Of a stretch of 64,000 bases of DNA, positions 34,045 to 43,474 are shown one piece after another. Both the position numbers and the translations under genes were made by a program. The DNA lies in the NCBI GenBank assembly GCA_963773655.1, contig CAVZBX010000006.1:186001-250000 (forward strand), given 5' to 3'. Positions within the stretch are counted from its first letter, which is position 1, and each line of letters begins with the position of its first letter. The DNA is from DASSQJ01 sp963773655. GTDB taxonomy: Bacteria; Actinomycetota; Actinomycetes; Actinomycetales; Dermatophilaceae. The notes under the pieces were generated by a model that did not search any database, had not been told where the DNA came from, and saw only the letters and a program-made list of their open reading frames with translations.

Positions 34045-35384
34045 GGCCGGATGGCGCTCGCTCGCTGGCGCGTTCACGGCCGGGGTGTCCTCGCCCGGCC
34101 GCACCGCCCACCAGAGGAGGAACAGGGCGGCCAGGCCACCGGCGACGTCGGCGTTCTGGAGCAGCCGTCCCGGGAGCTCCGGCCACCCACGGTGGGCGAG
34201 CCAGTCGATGCCCCACCACGGCAGCCGCATCGTGAAGTACACCGTCACTCCCACGGCGGCCCACAGCCGTCGCGGGGTCTCCTCCGGGCGGTCGCCGAGG
34301 AGCGCCAGGACCACGACCACCACCCAGTGGTAGTGGTGCACCCACGCCACCGGCGACAGCAGGCACGCGAGCAGCCCGACGACGGCGACCTCGCCCACCG
34401 GCTGCCCTGCGCGGAAGTACCGGCGGGCCAGCGCGAAGCCGAGCACCCCGACGAGCAGCACGAGCGCCACCCAGACAGCCGTGCCGACCGCACCGTCGCC
34501 GCCCACCCGGAGCAGCAGCCCGCGCATCGACTGGTTCGCCGTTCCGGCGTTCGGGCCCAGCCGCGCCGGGTCCTGCAGCGCCCCACCCCAGTAGGTGAAC
34601 GAGGCCTGCGGCAGCAGCACCCACGCGGCGAGCGAGACCCCGGCCGCGGTGCCGGCCGCGGTCGCCGCCTCCCGCCAGCGCCGCGTCACGAGCAGGTGGA
34701 CGACGAAGACCCCGGGCGTCAGCTTGACGGCGGTCGCGACGCCGATGAGCACGCCGCGCGGCACCCGCGCCAGCCAGCGTGGTCGCGGCTCGACGAGGTC
34801 GAGCAGGCAGAGCAGCACGATGAAGGCGTTCACCTGGCCGAACCGGATGCCGTCGCCGACCGGGTGCAGCCAGAGCATCGGGGCGGTCAGGGCGGCCAGG
34901 GCGAGCGCCGACCAGGCCCCGGCCCGGTGGATCAGCCCGTGGCCGGCGTACCAGACGACCGCCGTCGTGGCGGCCAGCTGGGCCCCGGTCCACAGCCACC
35001 CCGCGACCCCGAACGGCACCAGGGCGAGTGGTAGCGCGAGGAACGCCGCGAACGGCGGGTACGTGAACGGGAGCAGCTGGGGGGCTCGGTCATCGCCGAG
35101 TAGACCGGCCGGCCGTGGAGGATCGACACCCCGGCCTGCCGGTACACGTCGACGTCGACCTGCCACTGGTCCAGGGGCCAGAACACGAGGTAGCGCAGCA
35201 CCATCGGCAGCGCCGCCAGCACGATGACCCCGACGGCCAGCGCCCACCGCTGCCAAGGGTGGGGGAGCGCGCGGTCGCCCCACCGGGCGACGGACCGCCA
35301 CGCCCCGCGCGCCCGGTGACCCACGGCGTCGCGGCGCCGGGCCGGCGCGGTGTCGGGCGGGGTCGGGGCGGGCACGGTCCCCAT
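34042..35384 (-). pseudogene. GT87/DUF2029-type polyprenol-phosphate mannosyltransferase gene, frameshifted
   Basis: The N-terminal part (MGTVPAPTPPDTAP through VDVDVYRQAGVSILHGRPVY and SAMTE) and the C-terminal part (PQLLPFTYPPFAAFLALPL onward) are in different frames. The break is at a run of six G at 35079-35084; one more base would read TEPPQLLPFTYPPF, as the family does. Together they give about 447 residues with 10-11 membrane helices and the early DVDVYRQAG motif of GT-C transferases that use polyprenyl-phosphate mannose to build envelope glycans. Either a pseudogene or a homopolymer error. Confidence 0.8.
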
Positions 35385-35449
35385 TGTCGGGGATGGGCCG
35401 GCGGGGCCCCCGTCCCGACCACCGTGCCGGGGGCCCCGGGGAGCCCGCC

Positions 35450-35455
35450 TATCCT
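35450..35455 (+). promoter_or_regulatory. -10 box for leaderless membrane phosphatase-like gene
   Basis: TATCCT ends 7 bases before the GTG at 35463, with no ribosome-binding site in between. Confidence 0.5.
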
Positions 35456-35462
35456 GTCCGGC

Positions 35463-37614
35463 GTGATCCGCAGAGCCCTGGCCGTCGCACTCGCTCTCGC
35501 GGCGACCGCGGCAGGGCTCCTCCCCAGCACCTCGGCCGCCGACGACCAGAGCGGCGCCGTCGTCGTCGTCGCGACCGGTGGCATCAGCTGGTCCGACGTC
35601 AGCGAGGAGGCCACGCCGAACCTGTGGGTGCTGCTCCGCGACGGCTCCTCGGCCGCCCTGTCGGTGCGTTCGGTCTACTCCAACACCTGCCTGATCGACG
35701 GCTGGCTCGGCCTCTCCGCCGGAAGCCGGGCGGCGGCACCGCGGCCCGGTGACGCCCCCGACCCGTCCGACCGCCCCTGTCCCGGACCCCCGTCGGTCGT
35801 CGACGAGCGGGTCGCCGAGTGGCCGGAGTACGAGGAGGCCGCCGAGGCCACCCGCTTCGACGCCGAGCTCGGCCTTCTCGCGCGGCAGCCTCGACGACGC
35901 GGGGCTGTGCGTCCGCTCCGTCGGCTCGTACGCGGCCGCGGGCGGCGCCCGGCCGGACGGGTCCGTGCCCCGGTGGTCCGAGATGGCCGGCGAGGAGATG
36001 GTCGCCGACCTCAACACCTGCCCGGTCACCCTGGTCGACGTCGGCAGCGTCCGCGACCCCGAGGACGTCGCCGAGGGGGAGGCCACCGACGGCAGCCGCG
36101 CCGAGCAGATCACCGAGATCGACACCCGGATCGGGCAGGTGCTCGAGGCCGGCCCGAACGGCGCCGACTACCTCGTCGCCAGCATCGCCGACGCCGGCAG
36201 CAGCGAGCGGCTCCGGCTCGTCGTGGCCCGCGGTCCGCACTTCGGCCCCGGCACGCTCGTCTCCGGCTCGACCCGCCAGGACGGCCTGGCCCAGTCGCCC
36301 GACCTCACCGCGACCGTGCTCTCCCGCGTCGGGGTCGAGGTCCCGCCGTCGGTCGACGGCACCCCGCTCGTCTCCGACCCCGCCCCGGACAACTCCGAGA
36401 GCCGCGCGGAGGACCGGCTCACCACGCTGCGCGACTACGACGACGCCAGTCACGAGGTCAACGGGCTGGTCGAGCCGTTCTTCCAGGTGCTCGCCTACGG
36501 CCAGCTCGCCATCTACCTGCTCGTGTTCCTCGTGTGGAAGGGGCGGGTCGGGTCGGAGTCCTCCCGGGTGCGGGTGCTCTCCCGGGTGCGCACGGTCGCC
36601 GTCGCGGCGGCCGCGGTGCCGGTGTCGACGTTCCTCGCCAACCTCCTGCCCTGGTGGCGGTTCCCGGTGCCGATGCTGTCGGTGGTCGCCGCCGTCGGCC
36701 TCTTCGTCGCGACCATCGCCCTCCTCTCGCTGCGGCCGCCCGTCGGCCGGCTCGCCCTCGGCCCGCTCGTGGCCGTCTCCGCGGTCACGGTCGCGGTCCT
36801 CGCCGCGGACGTGATGACCGGCTCGCGGCTGCAGCTGTCCTCCCTGATGGGCCTGCAGCCGGTGGTCGGTGGCCGCTTCTACGGGATGGGGAACCCGACC
36901 TTCGCGCTCTTCGCCACCGCCAGCCTGCTCCTGGCCACCGGCGTCTCGTCGTGGCTGGTCGCCGCCGGGCGCCGGAGGCAGGCGGCCGTTGCGGTCGTCG
37001 TCATCGGGGGCTTCGCCGTGCTCGTCGACGCCGCACCGTTCTGGGGCGCCGACGGCGGCGGTCCGCCCGCCCTCGTCCCGGGGGTGGCCTACCTGGCGTT
37101 CGCGGTGCTCGGGCTGCCGATGACGTGGCGACGCTGGCTGGCCGTCGCCGGCGGGGTCCTCGGCCTGGCCGTGGTGGTCGCCGTGCTCGACTGGCTGCGG
37201 GCCCCGGAGTCACGGACCCATCTCGGGCGCTTCGTCCAGACGGTCATCGACGGGGACGCCGTCGACGTCGTCCTCCGCAAGGCCCAGCAGAACTGGGACC
37301 TGTTCCTGCTGAACTTCCCGCTGACCCTCCTCGTCCCCGCCGGCCTCCTGTTCGTGACCGTCGTCCTCGCCCGCCCGACGTCGTGGGGCTCGCGGGTTCT
37401 CCAGCGCTCCTACGACCGGGCGCCGACCCTCGAGGCGGGGTTGGTCGCGCTGCTGATCACGATGACGATCGGGTTCCTCCTCAACGACTCCGGCGTGGCC
37501 ATCCCCGCCGTCGGAGCGACCCTCGCCGTGCCGCTCATCGTGTCGCTGGCGGCGGGTGCCCTCCTCGAGGACGCCCGGGCCACCGCAGGGACCCGCGCCG
37601 CACGCCGAGCGTGA
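35463..37614 (+). pseudogene. Alkaline-phosphatase-like envelope membrane protein gene, frameshifted
   Basis: The first frame starts VIRRALAVALALAATAAGLL (signal peptide) and runs to about FDAELGLLA. The sequence then continues in the next frame with SLDDAGLCVRSVGSYAAAGG through to the end at 37614. One extra base near 35880-35888 explains the shift; without it the protein is about 716 residues. The first half is an extracellular phosphatase-like domain; the second half has about ten membrane helices with the motif GGRFYGMGNPTFALFATA. This architecture recurs beside actinobacterial glycosyltransferases; its reaction is unknown. Confidence 0.75.
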
Positions 37615-39141
37615 GGACCGACGCCCAGATCGCGAGCACGAGCCACGGTGCGACGTGGCGGCGGAACCCGAGCGTCACCGCCTCGACCGAGGGCGTCATC
37701 CCGAGCACGCGCCCCGGCACGTACGCGCAGGCGATGACGGTGAGCCGGGCGAGGGCGACGAGGTCGACGACGCCAGGCGCCACCGCCGGCAGCGCCGCCC
37801 AGACCAGGACGTCGTACCAGGGCAGCGAGTAGGCGGCGGCGAGCGAGTACGCCAGGGCGAGGCAGGCGGTGACCCAGAGCGCCAGCGGCCCCACGGCGGC
37901 GGCCTGGGCCGGCGAGGCGGCGCCGGGGCGGCCGGCGGGGCCGAGGGCCGGGAGGCCCGGAGCAGCACGACGGCGAGCACGACGGCGAGCAGCGCGGCTC
38001 CGTACGCGATGAGCGTGCGCGTGGTCGCACCGCCGAGCGCGGGGGCCAGCGCCTCGAGGACGAGCCGCCACGGTGTGGCCAGCGAGACCGCCCGGCGCGA
38101 GCGCTCGAGCTGGTCGAAGGCGTGCTCCCCCGCCCACAGGTGCAGCGGCGCCACAGCGAGCGCCGCGCCCGCCACGAGCGCCAGCCACCGCGCCCACGGC
38201 GGCCACGGCCGGGCCCCTGCCGGCCGGCGCGACCTCGCGACCCACCAGGTGGCGGCGAGCAGGGCGGCCAGGACGATGCCGTAGGTCACCTTCGTCGTGA
38301 GCGCCAGGCCGGCGAGCGCACCGGCGAGCAGGGCGCCGCCGGAGCCGGACCACCGCGCGGCGGCCGCGGCGGCGCCCACGGCCAGCGCACCCGCGACGAC
38401 GTCGATGTGGGCGCCCAGGACCCCGAGGCCGAGCACGAGGGGGTTGAGCGTCCACACGACGTCGACCCGGCCCCGGGCGTCGTCGGCGAGGGTGGCCCGC
38501 AGCAGCACCCGGACCGCGAGCCAGGCCAGCACGACGATGACCTGCCACACCCAGACGCCCTGCCGGAGCACGTCGCCCCCGGCCCAGGCGGACAGCCCGT
38601 GGAGCAGGGTGCCGAACGGCCCGTAGACGCTCGGCTCCTCGGTCCACGGCGCCTCGACCCGGCTCACGACCGGGTCGGCGCCCCCGGCCCAGTCCGCCGG
38701 CGACTCCGTCCACGGGTCGCCGCCCCGGACGAGGATGCGGCCGTAGGCGAGGTAGTTGACGTGGTCGGCGGACCCGAACGGCGCGACGAGCAGGGAGAGC
38801 AGTGCCACGGCCGCGGGGAGCCGCCACGAGGGCAGGGGGCCGGGACACTGACGCAGCCCGAGCCAGACGCCGAGCGCCCCGAGCACGTAGGCGGCGGCGA
38901 GCACCGCCGTCACCGCGGCGGAGGACAGCGTGACCGGCAGCAGCGTGCCCGGCGCCCAGCCGCGCGGCATCAGGTCCGGTTGGGCGGCGTTGGGGCCGCT
39001 CAGCCCGACGACGAGCAGCAGCGCCAGCGACGCCGCGAGCAGCGCGGCGCGGAGTCGGGGGGAGTGCAGCAGGGGCCGGCCGGCGACGGCGGCCACCGCG
39101 GGCGGGCGCCCGCCGGGGTCGCTGCTCAGGCCCGCTGCCAC
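37535..39141 (-). pseudogene. GT-C mannosyltransferase (MptB-like) gene, frameshifted
   Basis: The first frame covers about 400 residues with roughly ten helices and GT-C motifs such as GSADHVNYLAYGRILVRGGD and PSVYGPFGTLLHGLSAW. After VVLLRAS the sequence shifts to another frame, giving LALWVTACLALAYSLAAAYS, LPWYDVLVWAALPAVAPG and a final helix. The indel maps to a GC-rich stretch around 37905-37965; overall length is one base short of a full frame. It resembles polyprenol-phosphomannose-dependent alpha-1,6-mannosyltransferases. GTG at 39141 overlaps the GT2 gene, and the 3' end overlaps the convergent gene by 80 bases. Confidence 0.75.
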
Positions 39142-39893
39142 GGCCGCCAGCCGCGTCGCACGAGGGCGAGCCAGACGTCGCGGTACTGCTCGGCCCGGTG
39201 CACCTGGCCGCGCCAGTCACGGCCGCTCACCCGGTGCTGCAGCTCGCACGGCACCTCGAGCACCCGCATCCCGGCGCGGAGCACGTCGACGGTGAGTGCC
39301 GTCTCCACGCCCCAGCCGCGCGCGAGCGGGGCCGCGGCCTCGTAGGCGGCGGGCGTGAGGCAGCGCATCCCGGACAACGGCTGCACCGGGCTGAAGCCGG
39401 TGAGGCGCTCGATCCCGCGGCGGGCGAGCCCGACGACGAGGCCGCGGCCGCCGCCGGCGGTGATCTGCGCGGGCAGGGTGGCGATCGTCATGTCCGCCTC
39501 GCCGGCCAGCACGGCGTCGGTGAGCACCCCGAGGTGGGCGGCGGTGCCGGCGAGGTCGCCGTCGACGAGGAGGAGCGGGGCTGGGTGCGCGGTGCCGGGG
39601 GCGTCGCCACGGACCGCCGCCTCCTCGCGCTCGACCTCGCGGATGCGGGCCACGCCGGTCTCCAGGGCGGCCGCCTTGCCCCGGTTGCGGGGGTGCGAGA
39701 CGACGTCCGCGCCCGCGGCGCGGGCGCGGACGGCCGTGTCGTCGGTGCTGCCGTCGTCGACGACGACGACCCGGCCGACCTGCGGCAGGCCACGGACCGC
39801 CGCCACCGTGGCCCCGATCCGGTCCGCCTCGTCCTTGCACGGGACGACCGCGGCGACGTGCGCCGCCATCGCGCTGCGGTCGGCGGCCACCAT
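39126..39893 (-). CDS. Family 2 glycosyltransferase
   Basis: A 255-residue GT-A fold enzyme with AAVVPCKDEADRIGATVAAV, the nucleotide/metal-binding VVVVDDGSTDDTA, the LLLVDGDLAGT motif in the DXD position and the acceptor segment PLSGMRCL. It has no membrane helix and resembles enzymes that add sugars to polyprenyl phosphate or glycerate acceptors. The ATG overlaps the DUF5926 stop (TGATG), and the 3' end overlaps the GT-C gene, making a three-gene minus-strand operon for envelope glycan synthesis. Confidence 0.88.
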   Translation of the reverse strand: MVAADRSAMAAHVAAVVPCKDEADRIGATVAAVRGLPQVGRVVVVDDGSTDDTAVRARAAGADVVSHPRNRGKAAALETGVARIREVEREEAAVRGDAPGTAHPAPLLLVDGDLAGTAAHLGVLTDAVLAGEADMTIATLPAQITAGGGRGLVVGLARRGIERLTGFSPVQPLSGMRCLTPAAYEAAAPLARGWGVETALTVDVLRAGMRVLEVPCELQHRVSGRDWRGQVHRAEQYRDVWLALVRRGWRPWQRA

Positions 39894-40777
39894 CAGCGGA
39901 GCGTGACCTGCCGGCTCAGCAGTCCGGAGCGGGCCCGGCGCTCGTCGGCGGTGAGCGGGGCGTCCGACCCCACCACGGCGGCGTACCGCTCGCCCCACGC
40001 GGCCAGGGCGTCCTCGTAGGCGTCGGCCTCGAGCCGGGGGTCGAGGTCCCAGACGGGCACGAGGAGTCCCCCGGCGCGGAACGCCCCGAGCAGCCGGGTG
40101 TCGTCGCCGAGGCCGTCCTCACCCGCGGCGTGCAGCCGGGCCAGGGCGTCGGTGGCGACGTCCTCGTCCTCGGGCAGCACCAGCCGGACGTGGGTGCGCT
40201 CGCCGATCCGCACGAAGTACGCCGAGGGCAGCGCCGCCATCGCGCTCGTCGGCACGACGGTCTCGTTGGCCCGCTCGAGGGAGAGCTGCGCGTCGCCCTC
40301 GAGCTCCTGGCCCTCCACCCAGAAGTCGAAGCCCTCGTGCACGGTGACCTCGAAGGTGGTGTCCTCGGCGAGCACGTCCTGCAGGCGTGGGCTGTCGGCA
40401 TCGACCTGCGGCACGCTGGTGACGGGGTGGCCCCGCTCGGCGGCCAGCGCGGCGAGCAGCTGGGCGGCGAGGTCGCGGGAGGCGTCGCCGCTGGAGTTGC
40501 CGGCCTGCGAGCCGATGAGGACGGCGCCGTCGGTGCGGTGCAGGCCCGGCCAGGCGAGCGGCAGCACGGTGGCGACGGTGACCTCGTTCGGGGCCCCGTC
40601 GGGCACGTGCTCGGCGCGGACGGTGACCGTGGCGGTCGCGGCCGGCAGGATCTCGCGGATGGCCACCCAGTCGGTCTCGTTCGGCAGCCCGCGGAACGGG
40701 CGGGGCTCGAACGGGGCCGGTGCCGGCCGTCGGGTGCCGCGGTCGGCGCCGCGCTGACGTCGTGATGCCTTGCCCAT
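39893..40777 (-). CDS. DUF5926 family protein
   Basis: A 294-residue soluble protein with a basic N-terminus (MGKASRRQRGADRGTRRPAP) and the conserved stretches PFRGLPNETDWVAIREILPAATATV, GSQAGNSSGDASRDLAAQLLAAL and HEGFDFWVEGQELEGD. Homologues occur across actinobacteria beside family 2 glycosyltransferases. No function is known and no catalytic motif is apparent. The ATG lies 7 bases after TAGGGT. Confidence 0.85.
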   Translation of the reverse strand: MGKASRRQRGADRGTRRPAPAPFEPRPFRGLPNETDWVAIREILPAATATVTVRAEHVPDGAPNEVTVATVLPLAWPGLHRTDGAVLIGSQAGNSSGDASRDLAAQLLAALAAERGHPVTSVPQVDADSPRLQDVLAEDTTFEVTVHEGFDFWVEGQELEGDAQLSLERANETVVPTSAMAALPSAYFVRIGERTHVRLVLPEDEDVATDALARLHAAGEDGLGDDTRLLGAFRAGGLLVPVWDLDPRLEADAYEDALAAWGERYAAVVGSDAPLTADERRARSGLLSRQVTLR

Positions 40778-40784
40778 GCGCGTC

Positions 40785-40790
40785 ACCCTA
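40785..40790 (-). promoter_or_regulatory. -10 box for leaderless DUF5926-GT2-GT-C operon
   Basis: TAGGGT on the minus strand ends 7 bases before the ATG at 40777; no ribosome-binding site precedes the start. Confidence 0.55.
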
Positions 40791-40874
40791 GTGGCGCGGG
40801 GCGCGGCGGCGGCGCCGCCCGGCACGGGGCAGCGCCGCGCCCCCTGCCGGGCCCGCCCGACGACGCAGGACTTC

Positions 40875-40938
40875 GTCGACGTGGCACGGGAACGCATCCC
40901 CTGCCACGTCGACATTTCGGGGTCACCCCGAAATGTCG
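40875..40938. repeat. Structured intergenic palindrome, copy 2
   Basis: The 14-base core CGACATTTCGGGGT (40910-40923) pairs perfectly with 40925-40938 across one base, identical to the core at 21441-21471. The same GTCGAC also belongs to a second perfect 12-base stem, GTCGACGTGGCA (40875-40886) with 40902-40913, around a 15-base loop. As in copy 1 the two stems compete. It lies just after the anti-sigma-type gene (stop 40967, minus strand), where a terminator would be expected. The rest of the 189-base gap holds only the DUF5926 promoter. Confidence 0.75.
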
Positions 40939-40966
40939 CAGCCGGGGGACCGGGGGGTGCAGGGGG

Positions 40967-41509
40967 TCAGGTGGCGCGGCGGCGGCTGGGACCGCCGAGG
41001 GTGGCCCACACGACGTTGCCGGTGCGGTCCTCGGTGACGCCCCACTCGTGCGCCAGGGCACGGACGATGCGCAGCCCGCGGCCGGACGAGAGCCACACGG
41101 TGCGTGGCGCCGGCCGTGGGACGGTGGCGCCGCCCCCGTCGGTCACCTCGACCTCCACGACGTCGGCGCGGATCTTCCAGCGCACCCGGATGGTGCCGTC
41201 GGAGAGGGGGCGGGCGTGGCGCACCGCGTTGGTGAGCAGCTCGGAGGCGACGATCTCGGCCTCCCCGACGAGCTCCTCGGGCAGGTCGCGCTTGTCGAGG
41301 TCGGCGACGATCTCTCTGCGGATCTTGCGCACCGAGGAGGCGTCGGCGGGGACGCGCACGGTGCAGATGACGCTGTCGACACCGGGGCCGGGGGACTCGG
41401 TCACGGTGAGGCCGGTGTCGATGTCGTCCGTGGTGTCGACGGTGCTCGTGTCGTCGGTGGTGTCGGTGGGGCTCGTGGTGTCGGTGCTGGTGGCGTCCTC
41501 GGAGGTCAC
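40967..41509 (-). CDS. Anti-sigma-factor-type ATP-binding protein (HATPase_c_2)
   Basis: A 180-residue protein. Residues 1-42 are a Thr/Asp-rich low-complexity leader; the rest is a GHKL ATPase of the RsbW/SpoIIAB type: VPADASSVRKIRREIV, the N-box SELLTNAVRHA and the G1 motif EVTDGGGATVP, then SSGRGLRIVRALAHEWGV. In streptomycetes such stand-alone proteins often regulate sigma factors or pair with anti-anti-sigma factors. A sigma factor gene lies 0.9 kb away but on the other strand. The GTG follows TAGGTT by 6 bases. Confidence 0.88.
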   Translation of the reverse strand: MTSEDATSTDTTSPTDTTDDTSTVDTTDDIDTGLTVTESPGPGVDSVICTVRVPADASSVRKIRREIVADLDKRDLPEELVGEAEIVASELLTNAVRHARPLSDGTIRVRWKIRADVVEVEVTDGGGATVPRPAPRTVWLSSGRGLRIVRALAHEWGVTEDRTGNVVWATLGGPSRRRAT

Positions 41510-41515
41510 CCGTCA

Positions 41516-41521
41516 AACCTA
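41516..41521 (-). promoter_or_regulatory. -10 box for anti-sigma gene, containing upstream stop codon
   Basis: TAGGTT on the minus strand includes the TAG stop of the phosphodiesterase gene and ends 6 bases before the GTG at 41509. Confidence 0.5.
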
Positions 41522-42340
41522 GCCGAGCCTCTCGAGGCGGTGGACCACGTGACGCGGCCGGTTCGTGATGATCACGTCGACGCCGCGCTCGGCGCAGAGG
41601 TCGACGTCGGCGTCCTCGTCGACGGTGAAGACGTACACGAGGTGTCCGCGCCGGTGGAAACGGCGGACCAGCTTGGGCTTGCGTCGCACCAGCCGGATGT
41701 CCAGCCCGACGGCGCCGACCCCGAGGGGCAGCGACCCGTCGAGGGTGAAGGAGGGCACCCCGGACTCGACGAGGAGCACCAGCGGGATCTTCGGGTCGAG
41801 CTCGTGCACGGTGCGCAGGGCCCGGCGCGAGAACGACATGACGCGCACCCGCGGCCGCCCGGGCCGGTCGCCGCCGGCGAGGTCGAAGGAGCGGAGCACC
41901 TGGATCAGGGCCTTCTCGACGTCGCGGCCGTGCCGCGTCGGGTGCTTGGTCTCGATGAGCAGGAGCGGGTCGCCGCCGGCGTCGAGGACCGTGTCGAGCA
42001 GCCGCCGCAGGGTGAGCAGGTGGCCGCGCTCGGGATCGGCCTCGGGCACCTCGGAGTCGTCCCCGGCGACCTTCCACGACGCCCAGTCCAGCCCTTCGAG
42101 CCGGGCCAGCTCGAGGGCGGACACCACCCCGCTGCCGTCCGAGGTGCGGTCGACGCGCCGGTCGTGGACGCAGACGAGGTGGTGGTCGGCGGTGAGGCGC
42201 ACGTCGCACTCGAGGCCGTCGGCGCGGTCGCGGGCGGCCGCCCGGTAGGCCGGCAGCGTGTGCTCGGGGAACTCCTCGGACGCACCGCGGTGGGCCACGA
42301 CGAGCGGCCGGGCCGCGGACTGGTCCTCGCTCACGGGCAC
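41519..42340 (-). CDS. Glycerophosphodiester phosphodiesterase
   Basis: A 273-residue TIM-barrel GDPD. It has the family start VVAHRGASEEFPEHTLPAYRAA, the metal-binding GLECDVRLTADHHLVCVHDRRVDRTSDG, LLIETKHPT and the C-terminal VYVFTVDEDADVD. It releases glycerol 3-phosphate from glycerophosphodiesters. There is no signal peptide, so it is cytoplasmic. GTG at 42340 is used; a GTG two codons on (42334) sits 7 bases after GACAAT and could be the leaderless start. Confidence 0.93.
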   Translation of the reverse strand: MPVSEDQSAARPLVVAHRGASEEFPEHTLPAYRAAARDRADGLECDVRLTADHHLVCVHDRRVDRTSDGSGVVSALELARLEGLDWASWKVAGDDSEVPEADPERGHLLTLRRLLDTVLDAGGDPLLLIETKHPTRHGRDVEKALIQVLRSFDLAGGDRPGRPRVRVMSFSRRALRTVHELDPKIPLVLLVESGVPSFTLDGSLPLGVGAVGLDIRLVRRKPKLVRRFHRRGHLVYVFTVDEDADVDLCAERGVDVIITNRPRHVVHRLERLG

Positions 42341-42409
42341 GATTGTCGCGGATGCGGCGGCACCGGCGCGGGCGACTCACAGGGGCGGGCGCCGTAGCGT
42401 TCCACCATC

Positions 42410-42898
42410 GTGAGCCTGCCGCCCTTCCAGACCCTCGTCGACGCCCACTGGCGCGACGTCGCCCGGCTCGCGCACGCCCTCGTCGGCCCGGTGGCCGCTG
42501 AGGACGTCGCCCAGCAGGCGTGGACCCAGGCCCTCGCGGCCTACCCACGCCTCACCCACGCCCGCAACCTGCGCTCCTGGCTGCTCACCGTGACGCACCG
42601 GTGCGCGATGGACCACCACCGCGCGGCGCGCCGCAGCCGCCCGCACGAGGACCCCGCCTCGCTCGTCGCCGCCCCCACCCAGCCCCCGCCGGAGGCGCCT
42701 GACGGTGACCTCTGGGCCCGGGTGGCCGCACTGCCGCAGCGCCAGCGCGACGCCGTCGTGCTCCGCTTCGTCGGTGACCTCGACCACGCCGCGGTGGCCG
42801 CTGCCCTCGGCACCACACCGGGGATGAGCCGCCGCCTCGTGAGCGACGCCCTCGCCACACTCCGCCTCGACCCGCCCGACCGGGAGGACCTGCGATGA
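42410..42898 (+). CDS. Sigma-70 family (ECF-like) sigma factor
   Basis: A 162-residue protein with region 2 (FQTLVDAHWRDVARLAHALVG, then AEDVAQQAWTQALAAYPRL and RSWLLTVTHRCAMDHHRAARR) and region 4 (LPQRQRDAVVLRFVGDLDHAAVAAALGTTPGMSRRLVSDALATLR). Region 3 is lacking, as in ECF factors. GTG at 42410 is 9 bases after TAGCGT. The stop overlaps the ogt start (ATGA). No anti-sigma gene is adjacent; control of DNA repair genes is an inference from the coupling. Confidence 0.88.
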   Translation: MSLPPFQTLVDAHWRDVARLAHALVGPVAAEDVAQQAWTQALAAYPRLTHARNLRSWLLTVTHRCAMDHHRAARRSRPHEDPASLVAAPTQPPPEAPDGDLWARVAALPQRQRDAVVLRFVGDLDHAAVAAALGTTPGMSRRLVSDALATLRLDPPDREDLR

Positions 42899-43464
42899 CC
42901 GACGCCTTCACCACCTTCGCCCCGCCCCTGGCCGGCCCGCCCCGGCTGGCGCCCAGCGACGTCTCCTACGTCCTCGACGACACCGCGGTCGGCCGGATGC
43001 TGCTCGCCGTCACCTCCGGGGGCGTGCTCGTGACCTGCGCCTACGTGCCGGACGACGACGTCGAGCAGCGCTGGCTCCAGCGCCTCGCCGACACCGTGAG
43101 CCCGCGCGTGCTGCGCCAGCCCGCCCCCACCGACGCCGCCCGACGGGCGCTCGAGCAGTACCTCGACGGGCGGTCCCACCGGGTGGAGGTGCCGGTCGAC
43201 CTCGCCCTCGCCCGTCCCTTCCAGCGGGAGGTGCTGACGACGCTGCGCGACCGGGTCGGCTACGGCGAGCGGACCACGTACGCGGCCCTGGCCGAGGCCT
43301 CCGGGCACCCGGGGGCCTCGCGCGCGGTGGGGACTGCCCTCGGCGGCAACCCGCTGTGCGTCGTCGTGCCGTGCCACCGGGTGCTGCCGGCATCCGGCGG
43401 GATCGGCGGCTACGCCGGCGGCCTCGCGGCCAAGGAGTACCTGCTGGGGCTCGAGGCGACCTAG
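42895..43464 (+). CDS. ogt: Methylated-DNA--protein-cysteine S-methyltransferase
   Basis: A 189-residue suicide repair enzyme that takes alkyl groups from O6-alkylguanine onto its own Cys. The C-terminal domain shows RPFQREVLTTLRDRVGYGERTTY, the helix-turn-helix SRAVGTALGGNPL and the active-site VVPCHRVLP, then GGIGGYAGGLAAKEYLL. It starts in the stop codon of the sigma factor gene, so both proteins are made from one coupled message. Confidence 0.94.
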   Translation: MTDAFTTFAPPLAGPPRLAPSDVSYVLDDTAVGRMLLAVTSGGVLVTCAYVPDDDVEQRWLQRLADTVSPRVLRQPAPTDAARRALEQYLDGRSHRVEVPVDLALARPFQREVLTTLRDRVGYGERTTYAALAEASGHPGASRAVGTALGGNPLCVVVPCHRVLPASGGIGGYAGGLAAKEYLLGLEAT

Positions 43465-43474
43465 CCGGCGGGCG

